Positions 17,988 through 26,813 are shown, numbered from the stretch's first letter. The stretch is 64,000 nucleotides of DNA from Streptosporangium sandarakinum (GCF_013409935.1 NZ_JACCCO010000001.1:372001-436000), one strand, 5' to 3'. A program made the numbers and translations. The notes: generated by a model not told the origin, from the sequence alone.

Positions 17988-18776
17988 ATGGACGTAACGT
18001 CAGCAGACGGCACCACCATCGCTTTCGACCGGTCCGGTGAGGGGCCCGCGGTCATCCTGGTGCAGGGTGGGTTCAGCGACCGCTCCCACCCGATCTGGAC
18101 GGGTATGGCCGCCGCTCTCTCTCCTCACTTCACCGTGTACAACTACGACCGCCGGGGACGCGGCGACAGCGGTGACACGCAGCCGTACGCGGTCGAGCGG
18201 GAGATCGAGGACCTCGAAGCGATCATCAAGCACGCCGGCGGCGAGGCGATGGTGTTCGGCGGCTCCTCCGGCGGGGCGCTCGCCCTGGAGGCCGCGGCCC
18301 ACGGGCTTCCGATCACCAAGCTCGCCGTGTACGAGCCGCCCTACATCGTCGACGACAGCCGCGCGCCGGTCCCCCACGACTTCGAGGCCCAGCTCGCCGA
18401 CCTCATCTCGGAGGGCCGCCGCGGCGACGTGGTCGCGCGCTTCATGACCGAGGCCGCCGAGGTCCCCGCCGAGATGGTGGACCAGATGCGCCAGTCCCCC
18501 TACTGGGAGGGCATGGAGGCCGTCGCGCACACCCTCGTCTACGAGGCCGCGGTCGTCGGCCCCGGCAACAAGCTGCCCGCCGAGCGGCTGACCCGCGTCA
18601 ACACCCCCACGGTCGTCATGACCGGCGAGAACAGCGCCCCCTGGATGGGCAAGGGCGGCGCCGCGGTCGCGGAGAAGCTGCCCAACGGCGAGCACCGCAT
18701 CCTGGAGGGCCAGGCGCACGACGCCTCCCCCGAGGTCCTCGGCCCCGCGGTCGCGGAGTTCTTCAAGGCCGGCTGA
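17988..18776 (+). CDS. Alpha/beta hydrolase
   Basis: This 262-residue protein has the alpha/beta hydrolase fold. It shows ILVQGGFSDRS near the oxyanion hole, NYDRRGRGDSG, the nucleophile elbow FGGSSGGAL (about residues 85-93) and the catalytic histidine in EGQAHDASPE near the C-terminus. It resembles small cytosolic hydrolases of unknown substrate. ATG 17988 is chosen because conserved sequence begins there; the Shine-Dalgarno site is weak. The upstream dyad shared with the carrier-protein gene suggests control with the cluster. It could cleave an ester, thioester or lactone; nothing in the sequence decides. Confidence 0.88.
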   Translation: MDVTSADGTTIAFDRSGEGPAVILVQGGFSDRSHPIWTGMAAALSPHFTVYNYDRRGRGDSGDTQPYAVEREIEDLEAIIKHAGGEAMVFGGSSGGALALEAAAHGLPITKLAVYEPPYIVDDSRAPVPHDFEAQLADLISEGRRGDVVARFMTEAAEVPAEMVDQMRQSPYWEGMEAVAHTLVYEAAVVGPGNKLPAERLTRVNTPTVVMTGENSAPWMGKGGAAVAEKLPNGEHRILEGQAHDASPEVLGPAVAEFFKAG

Positions 18777-18858
18777 ACACCCGCCCTCAGGCCCGGCCGC
18801 CCGCCGTACGACCCACTCGCGGGTACGGCCCGGCCGCGGCGATCCGGGAGCTCACCAT

Positions 18859-18896
18859 GACGGCCGCCGGGAAGGCACCCCTTCCCGGCGGCCGTC
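18859..18896 (+). terminator. Terminator after the alpha/beta hydrolase
   Basis: A 17-bp perfect stem (18859-18875 with 18880-18896) closes a CACC loop, 80 nt after the stop codon. Confidence 0.8.
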
Positions 18897-18924
18897 GTCA
18901 TGCCCGGCCCCCCGGATTTTTATT

Positions 18925-18952
18925 GGACCGGGTTCATTTCTGAACCCGGTCC
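18925..18952. promoter_or_regulatory. Perfect operator palindrome before the TetR gene
   Basis: GGACCGGGTTCA (18925-18936) and TGAACCCGGTCC (18941-18952) are perfect inverted 12-mers around TTTC. The site ends 16 nt before the regulator start, where a TetR-family repressor would autoregulate. The gene may be leaderless, since no ribosome site precedes GTG 18969. Confidence 0.8.
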
Positions 18953-18968
18953 ATGTACGCTGTCCATC

Positions 18969-19568
18969 GTGATCGCAGAAGAGAAACGAGCCCAGCGCAG
19001 GGCCCACATCGCGGACGCGGCGATGCGGCTGTTCACCGAGCGGGGGTTCGACGCGGTAACCGTCAACGAGGTCGCCGAGGCGGCCGGGGTCGTCAAGGCG
19101 ACCCTGTTCAACTACTTCCCGACCAAGGAGTCCCTGGTCCTGCACGTGCTCGACGACGACCTCGCGCGGGTCGTCGCCGAGCGCGCGCCGGGTCGCACGC
19201 CGCTGCGCGCGTTGCGCGAGCACTACCGCGGCGCCGTCGCCGAGCCCGCGGGCTCCTACGTCCCCGAGCTGCGCACCATGGTGCGGGTCATCCAGCAGAG
19301 CCCCGCACTGATCGCCGGCGTCAGCCGCTTCCGCGGCGAGCAGGCCGCAGCCCTGGTCAAGGCCCTCGTCGAGGCGGGCGAACCGGACGGCATGCGCGTC
19401 CGGCTGATGGCCGCGCACATCGTCACCGCGGTCAGCACCGTCCAGGAGACGTTCTTCCAGCGCCTGACGGACGGCATGTCCCCGCCGGCCGCGGGCAGGC
19501 TCGTCGGCGGCGATCTCGATCTCGCGTTCGACCTGCTGGAACGGGTCTTCGGCGGAGAGGAGAAGTGA
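18969..19568 (+). CDS. TetR-family transcriptional regulator
   Basis: The 199-residue protein has an N-terminal TetR helix-turn-helix (AAMRLFTERGFDAVTVNEVA then GVVKATLFNYFPTKESL, about residues 18-62) and a divergent helical ligand domain. GTG 18969 is the best start by homology. A perfect 12-bp inverted repeat lies directly upstream, so autoregulation is likely. Its TGA overlaps the ATG of the next gene (TGATG), so the two are translationally coupled and the regulator probably controls that hydrolase. The inducer is unknown. Confidence 0.93.
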   Translation: MIAEEKRAQRRAHIADAAMRLFTERGFDAVTVNEVAEAAGVVKATLFNYFPTKESLVLHVLDDDLARVVAERAPGRTPLRALREHYRGAVAEPAGSYVPELRTMVRVIQQSPALIAGVSRFRGEQAAALVKALVEAGEPDGMRVRLMAAHIVTAVSTVQETFFQRLTDGMSPPAAGRLVGGDLDLAFDLLERVFGGEEK

Positions 19569-20506
19569 TGCGCGTACGAGGGGTCACCTACGAAACCGGC
19601 TTCCTGCCCGGCAACGCCAGCCGCCCGGAGTGGCATCCGGAGGCGGTCGAGCGCGACATCCGGGTCATCGCCGACGAGCTGCACTGCACCGCCGTGCGCA
19701 TCACCGGCGGCACGCCCGGGCGGCTCTCGCTCGCCGCCGAGCTCGCCGCCGCGGCGGGTCTCGAGGTGTGGTTCTCGCCCTTCCCCGTCGACCTGGGTGC
19801 TTCTGAGATGCTCGCCCTGTACGCCGACTGCGCCCGGCGAGCCGAGGCCATGCGGCGGGCGGGTGCCGAAGTCGTCTTCGTTCCCGGCTGCGAGAGCAGT
19901 GCCTTCGGCCACGGGTTCCTGCCCGGGGCCACCTACGAGGACCGGCTCACCGCCATGGCCGGCGCGGATCCGGCCTGGTGGCAGGCGCTCGGCCCGGTGA
20001 TGGAGCGCTTCAACGCCTTCCTGGGCGAGGTGGCCGCGGTGTCCAGGAAGCACTTCGGCGGCCGGGTGACATATGCCGCGGGTCCTTGGGAGTTCGTAGA
20101 CTGGGCCCCGTTCGATCTGGTCGGCATCGACGCCTACCGGGCCGCGTACAACACCGCCCACTTCTCCGACGAGCTGCGCGACCTTTTCAGCCACGGCAAG
20201 CCGGTGGCCGTAACGGAGTTCGGCACCTGCCCCTACGCGGGAGCCGGAGACCGCGGCGGCATGGCCTGGGAGGTCCCCGCGGACGCCGTCCGCGACGAGA
20301 CCGAGCAGGTCCGCTATTTCACCGAGCTGACGGACGCCTTCGAGGAGGCGGGCGTCGACGCCTCCTTCTGGTTCACCTTCGCCACCTACAACCGCACAGG
20401 GCATGCCGACCTGGGCTCCTACGGCGTCGTCGAAACGCTGGATCCGACCACCTGGAAGCCCCGAGAGGTCTTCCACACCATGGCCGCCCGCTACGCGAAC
20501 CCCTAG
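19568..20506 (+). CDS. TIM-barrel glycoside hydrolase-like protein
   Basis: The 312-residue protein reads as a clan A type TIM barrel, nearest in pattern to GH113/GH5 enzymes. It has VTYAAGPWEFVDWAPFDLVG then IDAYR, and the likely nucleophile Glu217 in VAVTEFGTCPY. WFTFATYN forms a late strand. There is no signal peptide, so it acts in the cytosol. It overlaps the TetR stop by one base and should be co-expressed with it. Similar proteins are often annotated only as hypothetical. The substrate is unknown, and a non-hydrolytic role cannot be excluded. Confidence 0.65.
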   Translation: MRVRGVTYETGFLPGNASRPEWHPEAVERDIRVIADELHCTAVRITGGTPGRLSLAAELAAAAGLEVWFSPFPVDLGASEMLALYADCARRAEAMRRAGAEVVFVPGCESSAFGHGFLPGATYEDRLTAMAGADPAWWQALGPVMERFNAFLGEVAAVSRKHFGGRVTYAAGPWEFVDWAPFDLVGIDAYRAAYNTAHFSDELRDLFSHGKPVAVTEFGTCPYAGAGDRGGMAWEVPADAVRDETEQVRYFTELTDAFEEAGVDASFWFTFATYNRTGHADLGSYGVVETLDPTTWKPREVFHTMAARYANP

Positions 20507-20542
20507 CCGGGGGCCCGGCACCCCGCACGGCTCCGGGGCTCG

Positions 20543-21379
20543 TCAGCGGGGCGTCCCGTCGAGCTCGCTTCTTCGGGCGAGACGCTGGAGTTGATGTTCG
20601 TGCACGGCGGCCACCCACTCCCAGCCGGGCTTGGCCGACGGGCCGATCCGCGGGTCGGCGGGGACTCGGCCGTTCCGCAACGTGAGCACGTACGCCCGAT
20701 CCTGTTCGATCCGTGCCTTCACCTGGTCGGACCCGCCGACGGAGCCGTGGCCCGGGACGACGACATCGACGCCGCCCGCCACACCCTCGATCAGGCCCAG
20801 CGCGGCGAGGTGGCCCTCGATCGGGTCAGCGGCGCCGTCCAGGTCGAGCATCGGAATCAGGACATCGGAAAGCATGTCACCGGCGACGAGAACCCCGCGT
20901 TCCTCGATCAACAGCGCCGCATGGCCCGGGGCATGCGCTTGATGCTCGACGATGCGGACCTGCGGGCCGTCCCAAGGAATCTGCGCCGTCCCGGCGGGCA
21001 GACCGGTGATGAGGCCGAGCAGGTCCAGCGGCACCTGCCCGGCGATCTCCGTCTCGAGCAGGTGGGCGGCGATGCGGTCCTTCGCTCCCGCGTCCGACAG
21101 CTGATCTCGGACGGTGGCCGCGCAGCGCGCCGTGCCGTAACGGGGCGCCTCGCCGAGGCTGGCGTGCCAGAGCAGGTGATCCCAGTCCGGATGCGTGGAA
21201 AACCCCGCCACAACGGGCTGACCCAACTCGCGAAGGTCGTTCGCGAGGCAGTCGATCTCGGAGCCGGTCACCCCGGGGTCGATGAGCAACACACCGGCCC
21301 GGCCCTGCACCGCAATGGCGTTGCTCTGCACGAACTCGCTCTCGTGGACCCACACGCCCTCCGCGACCTGCCTCAGCAC
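20543..21379 (-). CDS. Metallo-beta-lactamase-fold hydrolase
   Basis: The 278-residue protein has the MBL metal-binding pattern: STHPDWDHLLW (HxDxDH), then HAPGHAALLI, VAGDMLSDV and VVPGHGSVGG. It resembles the general MBL hydrolases rather than true beta-lactamases, glyoxalase II or RNase Z, and has no signal peptide. The GTG start at 21379 lies inside the 3' end of the reductase gene (7-nt overlap), so they form an operon opposed to the HxlR regulator. The substrate is not predictable. Confidence 0.88.
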   Translation of the reverse strand: MLRQVAEGVWVHESEFVQSNAIAVQGRAGVLLIDPGVTGSEIDCLANDLRELGQPVVAGFSTHPDWDHLLWHASLGEAPRYGTARCAATVRDQLSDAGAKDRIAAHLLETEIAGQVPLDLLGLITGLPAGTAQIPWDGPQVRIVEHQAHAPGHAALLIEERGVLVAGDMLSDVLIPMLDLDGAADPIEGHLAALGLIEGVAGGVDVVVPGHGSVGGSDQVKARIEQDRAYVLTLRNGRVPADPRIGPSAKPGWEWVAAVHEHQLQRLARRSELDGTPR

Positions 21380-21969
21380 GAGCTCGCCTCCTTCGCATCC
21401 AGGATGGCGTAGCGATGCATCGTGACGCCCTGCTCGAACGATCGCCGCTCCAGCGGGTCGAGATCGATCGGCAGGTCGTAGTCGTCGAACAGCGGCCTGC
21501 CGAAGCCGAGGATCGCGGGATGGGTGAAGAGCAGCAGCTCGTCGAGAAGCCCCGCTCGGAGCAGCTGCGTCGCAAGCGCCGCGCCGCCCACACTGATGCC
21601 GCCGTCGGTCTCGGCCCGCAGGGCGGCGAGCTGCTCGATCGCGTCGTCTCCCCCGATGATCCGGGTGTTGTGATCGGCGCTGCGGCGCGTGCGGGAGACG
21701 AGCACCTTGGGCTTGGCGGTCCAGATCTCGCCGTACTCACGCATGACATCCGGCAGCGACGCGTCCTCGCGCGCCCTTGGCCAGTACTCCTCCATGACCT
21801 CGTAGTAGACCCGGCCGTGGACCATGAGCGCGAGCGCCTGTGTCTGCGCGTTGGCCTCGCGGTGCAGTTCCTCGTCGATGCGCAGCCACTCGCCGGCGCC
21901 GTCGTCCCCCGGAACCTGCTCGATCCGCAGGTCGAGGGACACCTGCATCGAGTAGACGAAACGGCCCAT
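21373..21969 (-). CDS. RibD_C/DHFR-like reductase
   Basis: The 198-residue protein belongs to the dihydrofolate-reductase-like RibD C-terminal family: FVYSMQVSLD at the start, LMVHGRVYYEVMEEYWP, KPKVLVSRT, ISVGGAALATQLL and DELLLFTHPAILGFGRPLF. These are NADPH-dependent reductases; most actinobacterial copies have no known substrate. ATG 21969 is preceded by GAGGAG at short spacing; a longer reading passes through the operator and is less likely. It heads an operon with the MBL hydrolase and diverges from the HxlR gene, with one operator between. Confidence 0.88.
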   Translation of the reverse strand: MGRFVYSMQVSLDLRIEQVPGDDGAGEWLRIDEELHREANAQTQALALMVHGRVYYEVMEEYWPRAREDASLPDVMREYGEIWTAKPKVLVSRTRRSADHNTRIIGGDDAIEQLAALRAETDGGISVGGAALATQLLRAGLLDELLLFTHPAILGFGRPLFDDYDLPIDLDPLERRSFEQGVTMHRYAILDAKEASSC

Positions 21970-21987
21970 CAGCTCCTCTTCCCAAAA

Positions 21988-22008
21988 GTGATTGCACTCT
22001 GCAACCAC
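21988..22008. promoter_or_regulatory. HxlR operator between divergent genes
   Basis: GTGATTGCA-CTC-TGCAACCAC is an inverted repeat with 9-nt arms and one mismatch. It sits between the HxlR regulator and the reductase/hydrolase operon, the expected place for a redox- or aldehyde-sensing HxlR repressor. Confidence 0.7.
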
Positions 22009-22043
22009 TATATTGGGAGCGAAATATCCGTCAAGGAGGAATC

Positions 22044-22538
22044 GTGGAACCACGGTCCGGGTGTCCGATCAACGCCGCCGTCGAGGTGCTCGGAGATCGC
22101 TGGTCGTTGCTCGTGCTGCGCGACGTCATCTTCGGTGACCGCCGTTACTTCCGCGCGCTGCTCACCGGGTCGATCGAGGGCATCGCCTCGAACATCCTCG
22201 CCGACCGCCTCAAGCGGCTCATCGATGCGGGGCTCCTCACCCGCGGCGCCGCGGCCCGCGGGCAGCGCGCGCGCTTCAGCCTCACCGAAGCCGGCATCCA
22301 GACTCTGCCGATCATCTACGCTCTCGGCAACTGGGGCCTCGACTGGCGCTCGGGCGACGCCGTGCTCCGAAGCCGGCAGCGGCTCATGCGCGACGAGGGC
22401 CCGGCGTTCATCGAGGAGCTCATGGACGAGCTCCGTGTCCGCCACCTCGACGCCCCGCCGAAGCCGCACGACGGCCCGGGCGCGTTCAAGCGGCTCAGCG
22501 CCGCCTACGCCGCCGCCGAGCAGGAACGAGGCGGTTGA
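22044..22538 (+). CDS. HxlR-family transcriptional regulator
   Basis: The 164-residue protein has the HxlR winged helix: CPINAAVEVLGDRWSLLVLR, then FRALLTGSIEGIASNILADR and the wing, with one N-terminal cysteine (residue 7) in the position often used for sensing. GTG 22044 has AAGGAGG 4 nt upstream. It is divergent from the reductase/MBL pair and separated by a 21-bp dyad, so repression of that pair is the likely job. Confidence 0.92.
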   Translation: MEPRSGCPINAAVEVLGDRWSLLVLRDVIFGDRRYFRALLTGSIEGIASNILADRLKRLIDAGLLTRGAAARGQRARFSLTEAGIQTLPIIYALGNWGLDWRSGDAVLRSRQRLMRDEGPAFIEELMDELRVRHLDAPPKPHDGPGAFKRLSAAYAAAEQERGG

Positions 22539-22608
22539 GCGCGGGGCCACAGGCCCAGGCCGCCTTCCTCTCGGGGCCGACCCATCACGTCAGGTGCGCC
22601 CGTGCCCA

Positions 22609-22635
22609 GGGAGCCTCCCGGCGCCGGGGGCTCCC
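22609..22635. terminator. Possible bidirectional terminator
   Basis: GGGAGCC (22609-22615) and GGCTCCC (22629-22635) bracket a second nested CCCGGC/GCCGGG pair. The hairpin sits between the convergent HxlR and DUF397 genes. Confidence 0.5.
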
Positions 22636-22650
22636 CTCACGCCTGAGGGA

Positions 22651-22863
22651 TCAGAAGTCGAACTCGCCCTTCTTGGCACCGTCGACGAAGGCGTCCCACA
22701 CGCTCGCACTCACCACGAACGGTGCCTTCTCCGGAGCCTCGGAGTCACGCAACCCGACCCGCCCACCGGACAACGGAGCCACCTCAAGACAGTTGCCCTG
22801 GTTGGACGCGCTCTTGGTGGCCTTGCGCCAAGCCGCCGTCTTCAGCTCGTCACTCAGCTCCAC
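22651..22863 (-). CDS. DUF397 protein
   Basis: The 70-residue protein is a clear DUF397 member: AAWRKATKSASNQGNCLEVA, GLRDSEAP and FVVSASVWDAFVDGAKKGEF. Its start overlaps the end of the upstream WhiJ-like regulator gene by 10 nt. Such pairs are abundant in actinomycetes (WhiJ/AbaA-type loci), affect development and antibiotic production, and have been likened to toxin-antitoxin pairs. The exact biochemical role is unknown. Confidence 0.92.
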   Translation of the reverse strand: MELSDELKTAAWRKATKSASNQGNCLEVAPLSGGRVGLRDSEAPEKAPFVVSASVWDAFVDGAKKGEFDF

Positions 22864-23711
22864 GACTTCTCCGCCTTCCTGATCAGCTCGATTGAGGCAT
22901 GCCGCGGGTTCGCCTCAGCTCGAATGGTGTCATATCGCGCGCGGATCGCCTCGACATTTTCCGGCCGATCCGTCACGTTCCCGTTGATCGCGGACTCGAT
23001 ATATACCGTGTCCGGCCGCCCCTGGATCTGTGCAATGGCGAACGCTCCCGATGCCCCTTTGGTGGATCCGAGCTCAAGAGGAACGATCTGAATTCCGATT
23101 CGCGGAGATTCCGCAGAATCCAGAAGACGCTCAAGCTGACGGCGCATGACGTCCCTACCACCGACGGGGCGTTGAAGAACGACCTCATCGAGAACGACCC
23201 AGAGCATCGGCCGCTGGGGCCGGGAGAGAATTCCCTGCCGCTCCAACCGGGCTTCCACCGCCTTCTCCACCTGCTCATCCGTTATGCCCGGCTCACCGCG
23301 CAGAACCGCTCGGGCGTATTCCTCGGTTTGCAGAAGGCCCGGCACGACGAGCGGCTCCCAGGTGTGCAGGGTGTGGGCTTCCCGCTCGACGTCCAGCCAG
23401 CCGCGGAACCACGGCGGGCTTGCGGCCCGGGTGACGTGCTCCCACAGTCGTACCAGCTCACCGCCTGCCCGTAGGGCGTCGTCACAGAGTCGCGCGAAGT
23501 TGCGGCTGGGGGTGCGCTCTCCTCGCTCGATGAAGCCGATCAGGCTCTGGCTGAACATGGTGATCTCCGCCAGCCGATCCTGCGTCAGGCCGGCCCGCTT
23601 CCGATACCTGCGGACTTCGGCACCAAAGACATCCAGCGGCTTTGCATCGGGGCTGATCTCGGAGAACGCAGATATTTCAGCTCCGTCCGGCGAGGGGAAC
23701 GACACGCCCAA
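22854..23711 (-). CDS. WhiJ-like Xre regulator with DUF5753
   Basis: The 285-residue protein has an N-terminal Xre helix-turn-helix (FGAEVRRYRKRAGLTQDRLA, FSQSLIGFIERGERTP, about residues 29-70) and a C-terminal DUF5753 domain (PGLLQTEEYARAVL, RQGILSRPQRPMLWVVLDE, and IEL near the end). It is the regulator partner of the overlapping DUF397 gene. Divergent from both is an ATPase gene of the usual partner type, so the three form a WhiJ-type locus. Many paralogues usually occur per genome, and the ligand is unknown. Confidence 0.92.
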   Translation of the reverse strand: MGVSFPSPDGAEISAFSEISPDAKPLDVFGAEVRRYRKRAGLTQDRLAEITMFSQSLIGFIERGERTPSRNFARLCDDALRAGGELVRLWEHVTRAASPPWFRGWLDVEREAHTLHTWEPLVVPGLLQTEEYARAVLRGEPGITDEQVEKAVEARLERQGILSRPQRPMLWVVLDEVVLQRPVGGRDVMRRQLERLLDSAESPRIGIQIVPLELGSTKGASGAFAIAQIQGRPDTVYIESAINGNVTDRPENVEAIRARYDTIRAEANPRHASIELIRKAEKSWS

Positions 23712-23912
23712 GCACAGAAAAACACAGTTTCAGCACAAGCTGTCATGTGGATGTGCTCCAGCTTCCATACCCAACGTAGCCATTCAGGGGCACGCTGTGA
23801 AGGGAATCACCTCGCAGACAATCTCGCGTGGGAGCCCTTCCACCTATCTAGAAGATTCACCTTCTGTCTCCTCGTGAGAATAGCCGGAAATATCCGGACA
23901 AAGGAGGGATTA

Positions 23913-24929
23913 ATGACCGTCGAAAGAGCGGACCCGGGTGGGTCGGCCGATTGGCCCGGCCTTTCCGCGAGCACGGGTTTGTCACCTTCCGGCAACCCCC
24001 ACGAGGGCGGTCCGGACCACTCCGAGCCGCCCTCCGTACCCTTGCCGCGGGATGGCCGGCTCGGGCCGGATCACCACGAGCCGCCCTCCGCACCCTTTCC
24101 CCGGGGTGGATGGCTCGGATCGGAGCGCCCCGAGCCATCCGCCCCGTCCCCGACCCGGCGCGGACGGCACCGGCGCGGCGTAACCGTCACGGCGACCCGG
24201 CCCGGCCACTGGGACAGCGCCCACCGCGACTCGGCCCGGCGGCTGGACCAGGCCGAGCCCGCCTGGACCATCTGGTACGGCGTCGGCACCCGGCGCTTCC
24301 ACGCCGTCGCAGCCTGGCCCGCCCCCGAACCACTGATCGTGCACGCCGCAGACACCGACGGGCTGCGCCGCCTGATGCGCGGCGCCGAGCGCGCCGCCGG
24401 GCCGTACCCCGCCCCCGCCGCTCCGGCCGGTCCGGGCTGCGGCCGGACCGGCCCTTTATCGGCGCCCGTCCCACCACGGTCCCGAGCATCCCGAGGAGAC
24501 GCCATGCCCGCGACGCCGGACGGCCCGCGCACCGCTCGGTGGACCCTGCCGCACGACCCGTCGGTCGTCGGCAAGACGCGCGGGCTGGTGGAGGAGACGC
24601 TCACCGGGTGGGGCCTCGGCCTTCTCGCCGACGACGTGGTCCTGGCCGCCGGTGAACCGCTGGCCAACGCGATCTCCTGCGGCGAGCCGCTGGTCCGGCT
24701 CTCCCTGCGGACGGAGGACGGGGCGCTGTGGGTCGAGGTGACCGACCGCGGCCCCGAGCTGCCGCACCGCCTGAACCTCGGACTCGACGCCGTCCACGGC
24801 CGCGGCCTGACCATCGTCGAAGCCCTCTCCGACGCCTTCGGCGTCACCCTCCTCCCGGACGCCCCCGGCAAGACCGTCTGGGCCCGCTGGAACCTTTCCG
24901 GGAGTGAGAACCGCAGCGACGACCGTTAG
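23913..24929 (+). CDS. HATPase protein fused to a small upstream domain
   Basis: The C-terminal 140 residues are an anti-sigma/histidine-kinase-like ATPase (LAAGEPLANAISCG with the N-box, VTDRGPELPHRL, HGRGLTIVEALSDAFGV). The middle (about 105-155, AWTIWYGVGTRRFHAVAAW) is a small domain that often stands as its own gene in WhiJ loci. The N-terminus has three imperfect copies of an EPPS-x-PxPR repeat. ATG 23913 follows AAGGAGG with good spacing, giving 338 residues. An internal ATG at 24504 also has a ribosome site (GAGGAG), so the ATPase could be made separately. I infer fusion of two neighbouring genes. Confidence 0.75.
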   Translation: MTVERADPGGSADWPGLSASTGLSPSGNPHEGGPDHSEPPSVPLPRDGRLGPDHHEPPSAPFPRGGWLGSERPEPSAPSPTRRGRHRRGVTVTATRPGHWDSAHRDSARRLDQAEPAWTIWYGVGTRRFHAVAAWPAPEPLIVHAADTDGLRRLMRGAERAAGPYPAPAAPAGPGCGRTGPLSAPVPPRSRASRGDAMPATPDGPRTARWTLPHDPSVVGKTRGLVEETLTGWGLGLLADDVVLAAGEPLANAISCGEPLVRLSLRTEDGALWVEVTDRGPELPHRLNLGLDAVHGRGLTIVEALSDAFGVTLLPDAPGKTVWARWNLSGSENRSDDR

Positions 24930-25049
24930 ATGAAACCCCCTGACGGTCATCGTCATGCCCGGTTCCGCCGACCTCGATTTCGACCGGCCGAGAGAGGACC
25001 GGAGGACAAACCGTTTGCCCGGGGCGAACGGTGCGCAGCATGATCGAGT

Positions 25050-25862
25050 ATGGCTGTGACAAGGGAACTGCTGCTCGCCTACTACGGGCAGGACAGGGAG
25101 GACGGCCGGCTTCGCGCGGGGCACGGCCGGTTGGAGTTCTGGCGGACGCAGGACGTGCTGCGCCGTACGCTGCCCCCGGCTCCGGCCCGGGTGCTGGACG
25201 TGGGCGGCGGCACCGGGGTGCACGCCGAGTGGCTGGCCGCCGACGGCTACGACGTCGAGCTGCTGGACCCGGTCCCCCTGCACGTGGAGCGGGCCTCGAA
25301 GCTGGCCGGGGTGGCGGCGAGGCTGGGCGACGCGCGGGAGCTGCCGGTGCCGGACGCGAGCGTGGACGCGGTGCTGCTGCTGGGCCCGCTCTACCACCTG
25401 GCCGAGCGCGCCGACCGGGTGCGGGCGCTGGCCGAGGCCCGGCGCGCGGTACGGCCCGGCGGCGTGGTGGCCGCCGCGACCATCAACCGCCACGCGGCCG
25501 TGCACGACACGGTCCGCACCGGCTCCTACGTCGAGGAACGGCAGCGGGAGACGGCGCACGCGGCGATGCGGGACGGGCACATGCTCTCCCCCGGAGGCGG
25601 CTTCCCGGCCTACTTCCACGACCCCGACGAGGTCCCGGGCGAGTTCGCCGACGCGGGCCTTCCCAATGCCGAGCGGTACGGGCTGGAGGGCGCCTTCTGG
25701 CTGTACGGCGACGTCGAGGACTGGCTCGACGACCCGGAACGCCGTCGGCTCCTGCTCGACGCTCAGCGGTCGATGGAGTCGGCGCCCTCACTCCTGGGGG
25801 TCAGCGGCCACCTGCTCACCGTCGCCCGGCGACAGGTTCGTCACGAATACGGGCAGGGGTGA
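25050..25862 (+). CDS. SAM-dependent methyltransferase
   Basis: The 270-residue protein is a class I methyltransferase. Motif I is VLDVGGGTGVHAEWL (about residues 47-61), the acidic loop is VELLDPVP, and motif IV is VDAVLLLGPLYHL. It resembles the UbiE/Methyltransf_11 group of small-molecule enzymes. The ribosome site is poor. Its end overlaps the 3' end of the converging broken MFS gene by about 20 nt. The substrate is unknown; I see no link to the clusters on either side. Confidence 0.9.
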   Translation: MAVTRELLLAYYGQDREDGRLRAGHGRLEFWRTQDVLRRTLPPAPARVLDVGGGTGVHAEWLAADGYDVELLDPVPLHVERASKLAGVAARLGDARELPVPDASVDAVLLLGPLYHLAERADRVRALAEARRAVRPGGVVAAATINRHAAVHDTVRTGSYVEERQRETAHAAMRDGHMLSPGGGFPAYFHDPDEVPGEFADAGLPNAERYGLEGAFWLYGDVEDWLDDPERRRLLLDAQRSMESAPSLLGVSGHLLTVARRQVRHEYGQG

Positions 25863-26784
25863 ACAACGCCTGATAGCAGACGGCCGCCGAGCAGGACGGC
25901 GCGGGACCCGACGGTCAGCAGCCCGCCGGCGAGGAAGGTGCCCCGTACACCGGCGAGCGGCAGGATGAGTCCCCCGAGCGCGGCACCCGCCGCGATGCCG
26001 GCGTTGTAGGCGCCGGAGTTCGCCGCGAGGGCGATGTCCGTACGGCCCGGCGCGCAGTGCAGCATCGCGTTCTGCGTGGTCATGAACACCGGCCCGAGCG
26101 CACCGCCCACCAGCGTCAGGAACACCACCGCCGCCACCTGATGAGCGCCGAACGCGTACAGGCCGAGCATGCCCACCGCCTGCGTGGCCACGGCGGCGGT
26201 CAACGCGGACCGCGGAAAGCGGTCCAGGAACGCTCCGGTGACGCTCACCCCGGCCAGGCACGCGACACCGAAGACCACGAACAGGACGCTGACCGCGCTC
26301 GGAGAAAACCCGCTCACGTCGCCCAGGAACGTCACTCGGACGTGAACAGGCCCACCGCGACCGGCCCCATCACGGCCCAGAACAGCGCCTGGGCGAGCGC
26401 GGTCAGCAGCCGCGCCACGAGGAGCAGCCAGTAGGAGGCGGCCGATGCCGCGACGAGACCGGACACCACGAGCGCGGCCAGCAGCCCCGTGAGCACATAA
26501 CGTCGGGGCACGGCCCGCACGACGTGGGCAAGCGGCACGGACGCGATGGCCACCGTCACGCCGTAACCGGTGACCAGCAGACCGACCGCTGACAGGGACA
26601 CCCGGAGGTCTTCGGAGATGAGATCCAGGAGGCCGACCGGCAGGTTCTCCGCGGTGTTGAAGGTGAGGGCGGCCAGCATCAGGGCCCCGAGCACCGCCGG
26701 CCTGTGCCAGGGAGCCGGTCGCCGCGTGATCGCACCGTCTTCTCCGATCCTCGCGCGTTGCGCCTGCTCAGTAGCACTGTCCAT
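25841..26784 (-). pseudogene. Broken MFS transporter
   Basis: Two leftward reading frames together make part of one MFS protein. The N-terminal part (26332-26784, 150 residues) covers about helices 1-5 and ends at GPVAVGLFTSE. The second (25841-26335) begins at FLGDVSGFSPSAVSVLF, which corresponds to helix 7 in AraJ/YdhP-type exporters, and runs to the C-terminus. The two frames overlap by 4 nt. Roughly 70-100 residues (helices 5-6 and the central loop) are missing and the frame changes at the junction. An IS5-type fragment lies just upstream. I regard it as a deletion pseudogene; two separately translated halves are possible but less likely. Confidence 0.75.
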
Positions 26785-26813
26785 GCGGATACCTCACCTG
26801 GCGCATCAGTCCC

